From: Gorsachius magnificus
Taxonomy: Eukaryota; Chordata; Aves; Pelecaniformes; Ardeidae
DNA length: 64,000 nt
Assembly (NCBI GenBank): GCA_034008185.1
Contig: CM067081.1
Location: 2,790,001-2,854,000, forward strand
Direction of reading: 5' to 3'
Positions 44,687-56,974 of the stretch are shown piece after piece (positions within the stretch are counted from its first letter, which is position 1; each line of letters starts with the position of its first letter). Both the position numbers and the translations under genes were made by a program. Below the pieces are notes generated by a model. It worked only from the letters and a program-made list of their open reading frames with translations. It had not been told where the DNA came from and ran no database searches.

Positions 44687-45140
44687 AGAATCATAGAATC
44701 AGAGAATCACTTTGGTTGGAAAAGACCTTTAAGATCATCGAGTCCAACCTTTAACCTAACCCTGACATCCCACCACTAAACCCGCCCTAAGCACCTCATC
44801 CCTTCTTTTAAACCCCGGGGGGCTCCACCACCTCCCTGGGCAGCCCATTCCAGAGCCTGACAGCCCTTTCAGTGAAGAATTTTTTCCTAATGTCCAAACT
44901 AAACCTGCTCTGGCACAACTTGAGGCCATTCCCCCTCGTCCTATCATCTGTTACCAGGGAGAAGAGGCTGACCCCCACCTCACTACAGCCTCCTCTCAGG
45001 CAGTTGTAGGGAGCGATGAGGGCTCCCCTCAGCCTCCTCTTCTCCAGGCTGAACCCCCCCAGCTCCCCCAGCCGCTCCTTGTAAGACTTGTGTTCCAGAC
45101 CCCTCCCCAGCTTTGTGGCTCTCCTCTGGACATGTTCCAT
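44687..45140 (-). mobile_element. CR1 LINE, 3' end and ORF2 C-terminus
   Basis: AGAATCATAGAATCAGAGAATC, TTTGGTTGGAAAAGACC, GCAGCCCATTCCAGAGCCTG and minus-strand text [20 protein letters not shown]. Confidence 0.94.
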
Positions 45141-45827
45141 CAATGCAACATCAACCCAATGAGCCGTTTTTCTGCCTCTCCTATCAGCTGAGCTCACCTC
45201 TTGGCACAGCTCTTCTGGGAGGAACTATCTGACACAGGATTTTGGGCAGACCGCCTTGTTCAGGTTATAAAAACCCACCAGTGGAGAAAAAACCTGCAAT
45301 GCCCAATGTCCCACATGAGGCAGGGGGGTATATATTGGATTTAAGGAAATACTGGCTGTGGTTGATCCATTTTCCAAGCTTGTGACTACTCTTACTCCTG
45401 CCCATGTCCCGTCCCCAACCCACTTGGAGATATGAAGCCATTAACTCTGTGCTAGCAACCTGCTAAGCCACCACATCACTGGGGCACGGGGGTCTTGTGT
45501 GCTTCAGACAGTGTTAAGACCTTCAAAATGCAGCATGCACTTAGCAGGAGGGGAAACTTCTATAAAATCAGGTAGTTGCGAGCCAGCATTTTGGATGGTG
45601 GGGTACAAAATAACACCTGTGAGCTACATGGATTTGTGTTTTATTAGATCATACGAGGTCAAAAAAAGCAGCCCGAATATGATTTCGATGAGCAACTCAA
45701 GGGGCACTGAAAATTACACACAGAAAATGCCATGCAAATTATTTGAAATCATCTGGATTTATGAAATGCTTGCAGAAAATCATGCATGCACAGAAAAAAA
45801 ACCATATGCACAGGAAAAAAAAATGCA
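45141..45827. other. Intergenic, nothing recognised
   Basis: No gene or repeat family recognised. Confidence 0.55.
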
Positions 45828-45887
45828 CGGTTGGGCTTGATGATCTTAAAGGTCTTTTCCAACCTAAATGATTCTATGATTCTATGA
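45828..45887 (+). mobile_element. CR1 LINE 3' terminus
   Basis: GGTTGGGCTTGATGATCTT, TTTTCCAACCTAAATG and ATTCTATGATTCTATG. Confidence 0.93.
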
Positions 45888-46467
45888 AATAAAATGCATG
45901 CCTAATTCTTGGGGAAGGCAGTTTTCTGGGTTACTGATCTGTTCTGATCACCTGGAATTGAAGGGGAACGAATGTAAGCAAGCTGTGCTTTTATCTTCAC
46001 CACCGTCAGCAAGCACAGGACTTGGTTGCTTATTGCAAACAAACGATTCACGGCCAAGGGTACTGTGTGGATGCCGGAGGAATTCAACTCCACATCATGG
46101 AGTACTTTGAACCGGGAGAACAACGCTGCATTGCCAAGAGCACGTGAACACCACTATAGGATTCCTCCGCTGAGGAGATACCATAAGGTCAGGATTTTCA
46201 GAAGTGTTTACAAAGTGCTTAGCTTCTGCCTTCTGAACAGGAGATCCTTTAAGCTGCCGCGGGATCTCCTAGCAAGGCTAAGCACCTCATTTTACTCATC
46301 AGCACCCCAAAATCTTCACTCAAGGGATTTGGTATCACTACGTGCTCACTCCCCGGAGTCACAGTGTGTCCCTCAGATGAGGGAATCAGCTGGGTTACAG
46401 GTTTTTCCATGCTGCATTTTATATCCGTTCCATGACATCACCTACAAATCCCACGGTGTGCCTTGCT

Positions 46468-46755
46468 TCCAAGAACTGCCAAGCACTTTACAAGTAAATA
46501 CGATCCATAATCCCTGAAGAGGTGGAGAGGGAGCTCCTTTAACCCCTCGGTTGATGCTGGGCTGTTGTCAACCTGAGATCGTGAGTGTCACAGGGCCAGA
46601 GAGCAAGAATAAGCATGACCCTGTGGCCCAAATCCCTGGGGCATCTACACCCAACTGATCTGCTCCAGGTCACAGGAAGCCTGTAGCAAAGCTGAGACCC
46701 GAATCCCCCATCCCATGTCCTGGGGTCTTAATCGCAGCACTGCCTGTCCTCTTAT
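46468..46755 (-). mobile_element. Probable MIR-type SINE, diverged
   Basis: GCCAAGCACTTTACAAGTA near 46480, and CCAGGTCACAGGAAGCC through AGACCCGAATCCCCC to GGTCTTAATCGCAGCACTGC, follow the order of a reversed MIR (core region lost). Confidence 0.45.
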
Positions 46756-47080
46756 AGTTAAGCCCTGAAGACAAGATTGGGGGCAGATATCTGACCCATT
46801 TCAACCACCTTTTGCCACCACCAATGCCTCCTCTTAAATATCCTCTGCTCAATGCTGCTTAAAATTGCCATTTTAAGGTCTCCTCCTGGCAGCAGCCAAA
46901 CAGTCTGGCTCCCATCATTGCCAAAGGATTTCCACGATTCAGGGGTACCCAAACTGCAAAGCCCTGACAAATAAACCAGAAGGGTGGGGTGAACACTCTT
47001 CCAGGTCCTCTGGGCCTCTGGATCCTACTCCCTTACAGAAAGGGGCCCTGAAAGAGACATAGAGATATTTTTCTCTACCA

Positions 47081-47331
47081 GTCATAGAATCGTTTAGGTT
47101 GGACCTTTAAGATCATCAAGCCCAACCGTTCCCCTAACCCTGCCATCCCACCACTAAACCCTGGCCCTAAGCACCTCGTCTGCCCAGCTTTTAAATCCCA
47201 CCAGGGATGGGGACTCAACCCCTTCCCTGGGCAGCCCATTCCAGTGCTTGACAGCCCTTTCAGTGAAAAAACTTTTCCTAATGTCCAACCTAAACCTGCC
47301 CTGGTGCAACCTGAGGCCATTTCCTCTTGTC
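47081..47331 (-). mobile_element. CR1 LINE 3' fragment
   Basis: GTCATAGAATCGTTTAGGTTG, AAGATCATCAAGCCCAACCG, CCCTGGGCAGCCCATTCCAG and CCTGGTGCAACCTGAGGCC. Confidence 0.93.
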
Positions 47332-48667
47332 CAAGCACTCAAGCAAGTGATGGTGTGTCCCAGCACCAGTCACACTGGCACCACCATCTCCTACCAGCTA
47401 TTAATTACCCATGGTCAATGACAGGAACATCCCGGGTGTTTGTCTGTAGAAGTGATGAGTAACCCCTAATGACAGCAGGAGCTGACCAAATCAGAGGAGC
47501 CATCCCTGCATCTGTCCTTGCCTTTAGGATTGGAGTGCACAACAAGCACTTCTACTCTGCCTTCAAACAGTCATTGTACCAGCAAGAAGGGGCCTCTGTG
47601 TGAACACAGCCGAACATGGATTATTTTATACGTGAACCCGGAAATTGTTTTGGGTCTTCTTAAGTCATTTTGAGACATCCCGTGGCTCTACAGGTCACAT
47701 ATTGTGGTTAAAGGTGGGATGGAAATTTAGACTGTATCTTGAAATTGGGTTTTGTATAATTATTTTGAGTGGAGAGGATTCCTTACCAAACGATCCTGTG
47801 GGGATAGCATCCTAGAGGCATATTTGTAAGTCCTATAAAAAGGCAAGTTCCTGGGTGTAAAGCTGGTTAGAGTAGGATCAGCAAATCCATACAGGGAATC
47901 TGTAGGGTGTTTGATCCCTGGTGGGTAACAAGTGCGGCCTGATGTGCTCCCTGGGTGACTTTGGTGTTCAGGGCTTGGTATCCTCTCCTGGCTCTTTTTT
48001 CTGTTTCATTTTGTCATTGATGTTGGTTTGCTCCTGGTTTAGATTCCCATATCCAGTCTCAGATTGAGTCCTGCTTCAAGCCTTGGCTGTAGGGCTCTAC
48101 CCATTGATCCAGATGATCATCCAGCCCCAACACATTAAGAAACCACTTCTCCAGAGCAAAATGAGCATCTTCCATAAAAGCACAATGAAGTAGTGTCTGC
48201 ACAGCAGGCTTGTTCAGCCCTGGAAAGTTTTAATTACTCACCACCTTTCATCTACAGACAAATCCAGAGGATGCTCCAGGCATTGGCCTTGGGGCAATCA
48301 GCCATTGCACTGCAAATCCTCCAAGGACAGACACCATCCTGCTAGAAAACAGAGGGGCTGCACATTATATATTATTGACCAAATGTGAGTCGCAGTCACT
48401 CCAAGGCAGCCAGGATGGAGGTTAATTTATGGGGTTGTCCCCTGAGGTGGAAAACACTCACAGCTGGAGCAGCCTGTGCTTCAGCTGTTGTCTGATTCCC
48501 CAGCCCTGGAGGAGACCATGGGAGAATGGAATGGAAATCAGAGTAACCTCAGGGCTGCCCTAAGTGAGGATAGGGATGGGGTTGGCTCACAAAAATGGAG
48601 GAAAGAAGCAGAAAAGTACCTTGTGCACCCTGATGACACTTTCCTGATCATCCCCACTACTCAGCTC
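47332..48667. other. Intergenic, nothing recognised
   Basis: No gene or repeat family recognised. Confidence 0.55.
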
Positions 48668-49200
48668 TAGTGAGACCACATCTGGAGGACTGTGTCCAGT
48701 TCTAGGCTCCTCAGTTCAAGAAAGATGAGGAACTCCTAGCGAGAGTCCAGAGGAGGGCTACAAAGATGATGAGGGGACTGGAGCATCTCCCCTATGAGGA
48801 AAGGCTGAGGGAGTTGGGCTTGTTCAGCCTGAAGAAGAGAAGGCTGAGAGAGGACCTCATCAACACATACAAATATCTCAAGGGTGGAATTCATGAGGAT
48901 GGAGCCAGACTCTTAGTGGTGCCCAGCACCAGGACATGGGGCAATGGGCATAAACTGAAGCAGAAGAGGTTCCAGTTGAACGGTTGAATGGGAGGAAGAA
49001 CTTCTTGACTCTGAGGGTGACCAAGCCCTGGCGCAGGCTGCCCAGGGGGGCTGTGGAGTCTCCTTCTCTGGAGATATTCAAAGCCTGCCTGGATGCTGTC
49101 CTGTGCCCCCTGCTCTGGGTGAGCCTGCTTGAGCAGGGGGGTTGGGCTGGGTGATCTCCCGAGGGTCCTTCCAACCCCTGCCATTCTGGGATTCCAGAAT
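48668..49200 (+). mobile_element. CR1 LINE, ORF2 C-terminus and 3' end
   Basis: [39 protein letters not shown] text, a frame break near 48985, and a 3' end with CTGCTCTGGGTGAGCCTGCT, the variant shared with the copy at 63489. Confidence 0.95.
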
Positions 49201-50794
49201 CTGCCATCTGCATTTTTATCTTGAAGGTCTTTTCAGTGATATGCCACATGAGAAATTTCTTGGCCAAAAATGAACCAGTGTTTTGGGGATGCCCAAGAAG
49301 ACCAACAGCTTTGTGGTATAAAAAAGAAGAGGGAAATACTCCTCTCAGAGGCCAACTTCCAACAGTTCTTTTCTGTTTGAATCACTTTCAGATCCATGGC
49401 AGTCCTGATACCCCATGTTCTCCAACTCCAGAAACTGAGATGATCATCAAAATATAGATACATGCACACACATATATATGTGTGTAGACACGAGCACCGA
49501 TACTAGTATAGGTGATTATGGAGGTTTTATTGGATCTAAATGAACTAACTAATACAATATTGTCTGCAGAATTGCAGATTGAGAAGAGGCATGATAATAG
49601 AAGACAGCTGCAGAGAAGGGAATAATCGTGTCTTCATGTCCACAGTGGATGGGAAAAAAAGCAACGGGCCTAATTAGTCAGGAAGATTTGGGTTAGGAAC
49701 AGATTGGTTGGAAAAGTTGTGGCATCTTCATCAGAGTCTTTAAGAGCACGTTAACACCGTGTCTGCCTGTTGACATATGACACGGATGGACTTGATCCTC
49801 CTTTGAGATAAAGGGCATGGCCCCACCAACCTTTTAAAATCCCTGCCCAGCCCTATTTCTCTCTGATTGCAGTGCTGGGAACAGTAATATCATCTGCATT
49901 CTCACCTCCACTGCTCTAAGAGGATTTCCCCCAGGATGTGCCTTAGCTAATAGGCTTCGGCAGATCTTTTGTGAGGCCAGCCTTAGTATGACCTGCTAGG
50001 AAGTGATCAATACCTCTTCCTTCTTACTGGCGCTACTATCCAATGGTTTTGCCCATTACTCCTTTTCATTCCTTCTACTGCTCTGTGCCAGTCACACAAA
50101 AGAAAGTGAGAAGGTAGGAGGCCTCCTTACCAATAAAGCTTTCAGTGAAGATTAAAAGCTTATTTCTGGACTGAGGTCTAGAATCCAGGCCCTCAGTATG
50201 GGAGGTGAAGGCAGCTGGCTTTGAGGACTTACTGTTGTCTTCATTTCTCCAGCTCTTGGCCTTAGGATTTGGTTCTGTCTTAGGGCTTTCAAAGTTGTGT
50301 CCTGGGCTCCAGCTCTCTGAAGACCACAGAGGAAGTGTCTGGGGTCCAGATCTCTTCTCTCCCCACACTGAGGAGCTGTGGCTAGGCCACATTGACTCAA
50401 ATGCTACTTCTCTAGCACATGCAGAGCATTTCCAGCTGCAACTCTGTCCTCATAAATCTCCTCCCAACCACAGATTAAGAAGACAGAATAGTTTTATTGG
50501 TTCAGAGCAAAGGTCCAGCTACTTCAGTAGCATTTCTGCATTGGTGACCAACAGCAGATGCCTGGAAAGAATGAGATGAGCATGATGGAAAGGTCCTCCA
50601 TAACATTTTCCCAGCTCCCAGCAGTCTGGGTCGTCTTCACCAGGTGACATCTTTGTATTTAACAGGAAATCCCATGGATGTTTTTGCCCAGTTCCCTTAA
50701 AAGATATGTTCCAAACCTTTCATCTTCACAGCTGATATTATTTCCAAAGTTAGGAGCTTTCACACATCTGGACTTCTAATTTGTTTCACCACAT
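49201..50794. other. Intergenic, mostly unrecognised
   Basis: Holds a 20-bp perfect alternating palindrome at 49466-49485. No gene or repeat family recognised. Confidence 0.5.
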
Positions 50795-51480
50795 GGGAAA
50801 GAGATCTGGGAGTCCTTGCAGACAGTCCTTTGAAAAGGTTGGCTCTTTCTTAGCACTGGCTAAAAAAAGCAAATAGGATTATATAATTATTAGGAAAGGA
50901 ATAAAGAAGAAAAAGAAAGCATTTCCATACAACTGGATAAACAAAGTGAGTTCAGGTCTGAGGAAGGACAAGAAAGGATAATGAGAGCTACAACGTCTTC
51001 CATAGATGGAGGTACACAGTAGAAGGTACACAACCTGGGAAAGAGATGTTGGAGGGGATGGCAGCAGCAGCCTGTGAAACTCTGAATGGAGAGCAGAAGG
51101 TGGTGAAGCAATTGTTTCCCAGAGCTCAGGAAACGGGGAACATCCACAGAAGTCTTCGGGCAGGCAGCTTTGGAGAAAACCAAAAGAAGCTTTGCTTTAT
51201 TTTCCCTTTTTCCAGACCACACCAGAAGCTGGTGTGGCCAGCTGGGGTGGCTGAAAGCAAGGAGGTTCAAGAAACCGCTGAAAAAAACATGGAAGATAAA
51301 TCCACCTGGACTCCTAAATGCTATGCCTGAAATGCCATCTCCTGCTCTCCTGGGAGAGAAAATGACAGCAATGTCAGTCTTCCTCTGTTTTGTAAGTCCC
51401 ACTGTTGACCATAAGTAGAGACAGGACATGGGTTGATGGACCATCAGGCTGACCCAAAACCTATGTAAGCTCCCATGTCC
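50795..51480 (+). mobile_element. Ancient amniote-type CR1 LINE, diverged
   Basis: GGGAAAGAGATCTGGGAGTCC, GCTAAAAAAAGCAAATAGGA, ATTATTAGGAAAGGAATAAAG and the tail GATGGACCATCAGGCTGACCC follow the order of old CR1/L3 elements. Frames are broken. Confidence 0.5.
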
Positions 51481-51512
51481 ATGTCCTCCCATGTCCAAAT
51501 ACTGAAGCAAAC

Positions 51513-51985
51513 TGTCCTGGTTTTGGCTGGGATAGAGTTAATTTTCTGCCTAGTAGCTGGCACAGTGCTGTGTTTTGGTTTTGGTACTAGAAGAATGTTG
51601 ATAACACACTGATGTTTTAGATGTTGCTAAGTAGTGCCTAGACCAGTCAAGGACTTTTCAGCTTCCCCTGCTCTGCCAGGGGCACAAGAAGCTGGGAGGG
51701 GGCACAGCTAGGGCAGCTGACCCCAAATGACCCAAGGGCTATTCCATACGGTATGATGTCATGCTTTGGGGGAGTTAGCCCATGGGACTGGGATCGCTGC
51801 TCAGGATGGGCTGGGCATCGGTCAGCGGGTGGTGAGCAATTGTATTATGCATCACTTGTATATTTTCTTACCATTATTATTGTTGTTATTATTATTGTTA
51901 TTGTTATTCTTTTCCTCTGCTGTTTTATTAAACTGTCTTTATTTCAACCCACGGGTTTAACTTTTTTTTCCCAAGTGCAGTAGAT
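51513..51985 (+). mobile_element. Bird endogenous retrovirus LTR, 3'-truncated (solo)
   Basis: Starts with TG in TGTCCTGGTTTTGGCTGGGA, then AGAGTTAATTTTCTGCCTAG and CAGTGCTGTGTTTTGG. It is an LTR family I recognise from bird genomes. It contains an ATT/GTT-rich microsatellite (51874-51909) and ends before the usual LTR 3' terminus. No internal retroviral coding sequence or second LTR is nearby. Non-coding. Confidence 0.75.
51874..51909. repeat. ATT/GTT microsatellite inside the LTR
   Basis: ATT and GTT trinucleotides alternate for about 35 bp. Confidence 0.85.
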
Positions 51986-52670
51986 CGCATCAGAACAATC
52001 CCTTAGAATTGGGGTGCAGTACGTGCAATCCCTGCACAACTGTATCACTTTAAATTCTCAGTTTCTAGTCGTTTGTCCTCTTTCTTAGCCATGCAAGAGC
52101 AAACAGCTTCTTCCTATATACATCACTTCAAATGGGTAGCCTGAAATCCTGCCCGAATCATGAGAAGTGGAAGAGAAATAGCTAAGTAAAATTTCAAATC
52201 CCCACTTCAGAGCAAAGGGGAAAGAAAACATCTGGGAAATATCATGAAATTCACAGGCTTTATGATCTTCCATATCTCACAGGCCTTTATACTCAGGTGC
52301 CCTTGTATTTAAATTTATAATGTGTATTTGTCCCTGAAGACCTTCCAGAAAGGGGGGAATCCCAGGAAAGAGCTACTCCCTGCAGGAACTGGAGCAAGTG
52401 GTTCATCCTATGGCTGGATACTGGTCTAGCAGTCTGCTGGGACCCAGTGGGAAGCAGTGGAAAGCCCTGGGTCAGGCTGGAGAACGTGGCCCTTTGGGGT
52501 TACCACAAAGGAGAGCATTTTCTGACTGTGAGGGAGAGGGAAGCCAATGCCAGGGTGGAGAGGGAAGGATCTGGCAATGGAGAAGGGAATGTCTTCAGCA
52601 GAAAAGTCCTTTCCATTGACCCCAGCAGGGACTAGATTGGGGCTGAGATATATGGGTGGCCACACTCTTA

Positions 52671-52805
52671 GAATCACAGAATCATAGAATGTTTTGGGTT
52701 GGAAGGGACCCCTAGAGGTCATGTAGTCCAACCCCCCTGCAGTGAGCAGGGACACCGCTAACTAGATCAGGTTGCTCAGAGCCCTGTCCGACCTGACCTT
52801 GAACC
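52671..52805 (-). mobile_element. CR1 LINE 3' fragment
   Basis: GAATCACAGAATCATAGAATG, TTTTGGGTTGGAAGGGACC, then GATCAGGTTGCTCAGAGCCC; similarity lost after GACCTGACCTTGAAC. Confidence 0.93.
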
Positions 52806-54031
52806 TGGTCTCTTCCTTATTTTACTTCTGTGCCACCTCTCTTGCTGCTGCTCTGGCCATGCCCAGCCCTAAAGTTTGGCAAGGGAGAACCAGCAGCACG
52901 TCCTGGCACCATTAGTGCCATGTGCCAGGGCAGCAGTGACCTCTGTTCCGTACACATGCTCTCAGCCAGATGTGAAATCCATCCCATCTCACTCCTCGGC
53001 CGAAGGATGTGGACATCAAGGACGCAAGGAGGTCTGATAACAACAGGATTGCAAGTGTTTCTGCAAGGGAGCTGATGCCAACTAGACCGGCAGGTTAAGA
53101 AAGGGAGAAATAGAGGCTAACAGAGATGGCCACCAAAAGAGGAGACAAGGCAGCAGGGGCTGCTGAGCCACGGGGCTAACACGGCAAGGACTCTTGCTTC
53201 ATCTGTGCTGTGCTTACACTTTCTGAGGAAGGGAATGAGTTTTATACTGGATATCTGTCAAATCTGGTCATCACCTCTTTATTTCTCATTTCTAAATAAG
53301 GATTTAGCAATTCTGCTTGCTTGCTTTGAAATAATCGGTTGTTTCAACTTGCTTGCTTTAAAATAACTGTAATTTCAGCTTGTTTGGCCTATTTCTTCCT
53401 AGACTGATATTCTTCCTTGTGTATCTATATATACATATTCATAGAAACCCTTCTTAGACACTCCAGCATCACGGGGTGAGATGAAGAGCCATTTAGAGCC
53501 TCTGTAGAGAGTAAAGACAACCTAAGGTGACCAGATCAGGTTTTGTCCTTCAGCTTGTAGTTGCCACCACCGAGTACCACCCTTATACTGCATTTCCTGG
53601 TTTGATCCCGCAGCCGTGGGGTGCACAGAGAGCATTTGCAGGAATAGTCTTGCTGCAGTCAACGCGACTCCCTGGGCGAGCAAAGGGTTGCAAGATTGGG
53701 TCTGTCTGGTGCCTGCTGCCCACATGCATCTGCAGAATGACACCGCTGGGACCCGCAGAAGTTGTGAAACAAGGCTGGTACCTTTTCCCTGAAGACTTTG
53801 TTAATTCTGAGTTGGTTTATATCTGGCTGTGATGCAACCCCCTAAATTTAACACCATGGGGGACTGAGGCACCTTTAGTCCATTGATTGTGATGGTCACA
53901 TCCATGTGATCTCTGCACAGAGCCCTTGCAATTGCAAAACTGTAAAAAAAATATTGCAGAAATGATGTGATTTTCATAGCACATGAGTTGCAAGCTATTC
54001 TAGCATCGAGGGAAGGCTGAGGTTATTGCTC
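52806..54031. other. Intergenic, nothing recognised
   Basis: No gene or repeat family recognised. Confidence 0.55.
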
Positions 54032-54533
54032 ACAGAATCACAGAATGGCAAGGGTTGGAAGGGACCTCGTGAGATCATCCAGTCCAACCCTCCTGCTAAA
54101 GCAGGTTCTCCTAGAGCATGTTACACAGGACTTCATAGAATCATAGAATCCTAGAATGTTTTGGGTTGGAAGGGACCCCTAGAGGTCATCTAGTCCAACC
54201 CCCAAGGCGGGCTTTGAATATCTCCAGAGAAGGAGACTCCACAACCCCCCTGGGCAGCCTGTTCCAGGGCTCCGTCACCCTCAGAGTAAAGAAGTTCCTC
54301 CTCATGTTCAACTGAAACCTCTTATGTTTCAGGTTGTGTCCATTGCCCCTTGTCCTGTCGCTGGACACCACTGCAAAGAGACTGGTTCAGTCCTCGTGAT
54401 TTCTGCCCTTAAGATATTTGTATGTGTTGATGAGGTCCCCTCTCAGTCTTCTCTTCTTCAGGCTGAACAAGTCCAACTCCCTCAGCCTTTCCTCGTAGGG
54501 GAGATGCTCCTGTCCCTTTATCATCCTAGTTGC
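54032..54533 (-). mobile_element. CR1 LINE interrupted by a nested CR1
   Basis: Outer copy runs 54032-54135 and 54204-54533: CACAGAATGGCAAGGGTTGG, CTCCTAGAGCATGTTACACA, then AGGCGGGCTTTGAATATCTC, with minus-strand text [20 protein letters not shown]. The two parts rejoin as in the uninterrupted copy at 3124-3641. Confidence 0.94.
54136..54203 (-). mobile_element. Nested 68-bp CR1 3' terminus
   Basis: TAGAATCATAGAATCCTAGA then TGTTTTGGGTTGGAAGGGAC and GTCATCTAGTCCAACCCCC. A different subfamily from its host, in the same orientation, inserted in place of the TCC step. Confidence 0.92.
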
Positions 54534-56630
54534 TGATTGGCTGAGCCAGGAGCAATCAAAAGACAACCTCCTGCAGGATGTCCGCAAACCACTTTGCTGC
54601 TGCACAACTTGCAGAGTGCTGTGGGGATGGTTTGTTTGCTGAATTCCCAAGAGAAGGAGATGAATTTCTATTCCAAGGTCCTTCTTCATTCATCAGGGGG
54701 AGGCATTTTCAACCGTGCATGGATTCTGGGGATGTGCTTTGAAATTCAAGAGCCGCTATCCAAGTATGCATGCATGAGAGTCAAAGTACCAGAGACAAAT
54801 GCATTTTAGCAGCAGAGCCCTGCCAAGCAGCATCTTCTGCTTTCTTAGTAGCAAGTGCCTAAGAAGAAGCCCCAGTAGCAGGAAGACCATGAGGAGAAAT
54901 GTCAGGGAGGTCCCAGGTCTTTGCTCCAGTGGTTTCATGCTTTGCTCTTTGCAGCTGCATTTCCAATTTTGTAATCGAGAACGTAGCTCTTTTCCTTGCT
55001 ACAATAACCCTCAGTTTTAATCGGTGTTTGCCATTAACTCGCATAAAACTGGTGGCCCGTGAGCATGCTGGCTCTAAACCAGCAAACTGAAACATTGCAA
55101 ACAACCCCTAAAACTTCCCCTCAGCCATTTCTGTAGCGTAGAGAAGCAAAAACTTCAGCTTTTGATAGACAAAGGCACTGCAGGGCAAGAGCATTGGTGC
55201 CTTCTCCCAGACCACCAACAGCGACGCTCTCCGGCATTCACAGGGGAGAGCTCTGGGCCAGGATGAAAGAAGGCAAAAACTATGATTACGAGGCATAATT
55301 AGCAAGCATGGGTCTGGCTGCAGCTTTTCTCAAGGGTGAGTGCTTCTAAACGAGTATCTGCAGCAGATCTGGGGCCTCTTTTGGATGTCCTGGTAAATTT
55401 AAGATCATTATTGCTGATGTGTGTTGCAGGAGCTTCTCACCCATGGTCCAAGGAGTATCACAGCAAGTTTTGAGTCAGTTAATATCACAATCCGGCCTGA
55501 TAGAAGTTGCAGCCAGACTTAGTCAAGTGAAAAAACCTGTGAAAACATACCAAAAAGGTAAATTCTCTGGTAGAAATGGTGAAATTTGCCATAGCAAAGG
55601 AGACGAAAGCCCTGATGCTCACATGAAGATGCGAGCTGGGCCTCCAACACACTTGGTGCTGTGTGCAAGAGCATCCTTGGAAAGGAGACTCGTTTGGTCT
55701 GAGGATCCCCTGAGTCCCTTTGGTTGGCTCCCAACACCTCATCAGCAGAAACCATTTGGTTCAAGACCTCAAGGGGCAGCTTGAACAGGTTAATTCAGGC
55801 CTCTGAGCTACGTTTAAAACACAGGTAAGTGAATCACAGTGTGTCCCCAAGCCTGAGGACAGACCCATACCTCATGCAATGGGGAAAATGGTGCAGCAGA
55901 TGCCATGTCTTTCTCCTCTTGCACTCTTCCCCATCTCAAAGCAGCTCACATGAGCTCCGCTCCTGCAGGCTGAAGGTGGGCCAAGGTAGCTCAAGCCAGA
56001 GGTAATTCAAGTTGCAATGTTTCAGAGCTGGGATCCCTGCACTTTCACGCCCATCCCCTCACTCTTTTCCTTCGACAGCCACATGCTTAGGGTCATCCAT
56101 GTGCGGTCTTCGGCTCCTCTCCTCCTGCTGAGACAAATCCCTGGATGTGGATATGTGCATGGTCTTAACATTGAGGCAATGCCTGTTGCGTCCAAACGGA
56201 CATCTCCCAGTTTGCAATCCTAAGGAGCCCTTCCTTACATCTTAGAGAGATCATGAGTGTCCTCCCAATTTTTAAGAAGCGCCAGCTTTTCTTCAGCCAC
56301 AGGAAGAGACAGGCAGCAGACAATACGGAGCAGAGACCCACCGGCTGGAGGGAGACAGTGCCCAAGGAAACAACCCAAAACCTCTTCTCATAGAGCAGAG
56401 GCACCCAGGGTACCTTATGGCTAAGCCTTGAGAACCCAAACACGCATGCAGCAGTGGTTAACTCACCTCTCTGCCCTCTAGAAAGGTAGACCCCTCTCAC
56501 CAGGCCACCGTGCAAGGACAGGGTGCATCTTCCCTTCTTCCCTGCTCCCCTAGTAGAAGTCATCCCTTGATCTGTGCAGGGCTGAAACCCTAAGGGAGGA
56601 TTCCAGGAGTCTGAGGCAAAGGGAGGATTT
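54534..56630. other. Intergenic, nothing recognised
   Basis: No gene or repeat family recognised. Confidence 0.55.
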
Positions 56631-56974
56631 AGAATCACAGAATCACAGAATCATTTAGGTTGGAAAAGCCCTTTAAGCTCGCCCAGCCCAACCGTTCCCC
56701 TACCCCTGCCATCCCACCCCCAAACCCTGGCCCTCAGCACCGCCTCTGCCCGGCTGTTAAATCCCCCCAGGGCTGGGGACTCGACCCCTTCCCTGGGCAG
56801 CCTCTTCCACTGCTCGACAGCCCTTGCGAGGAAGAAATTCTTCCTAATGTCCAACCAAAACCTTCCCTGGTGCAACTTGAGGCTCTTTCCCCTCATCCCA
56901 CCGCCTGTTCCCTGGGAGCAGAGCCCGACCCCCCCCAGCTCCCCCCTCCTCTCAGGCAGTTGTAGGGAGCTGCT
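56631..56974 (-). mobile_element. CR1 LINE 3' fragment
   Basis: AGAATCACAGAATCACAGAAT, TTTAGGTTGGAAAAGCCC, CCCTGGGCAGCCTCTTCCAC and CTCAGGCAGTTGTAGGGAGC. Confidence 0.94.

Noticed and set aside
50890..51510. 206-codon minus-strand frame
   Set aside because: Antisense to an ancient CR1 and ends at the LTR boundary; no family motifs.
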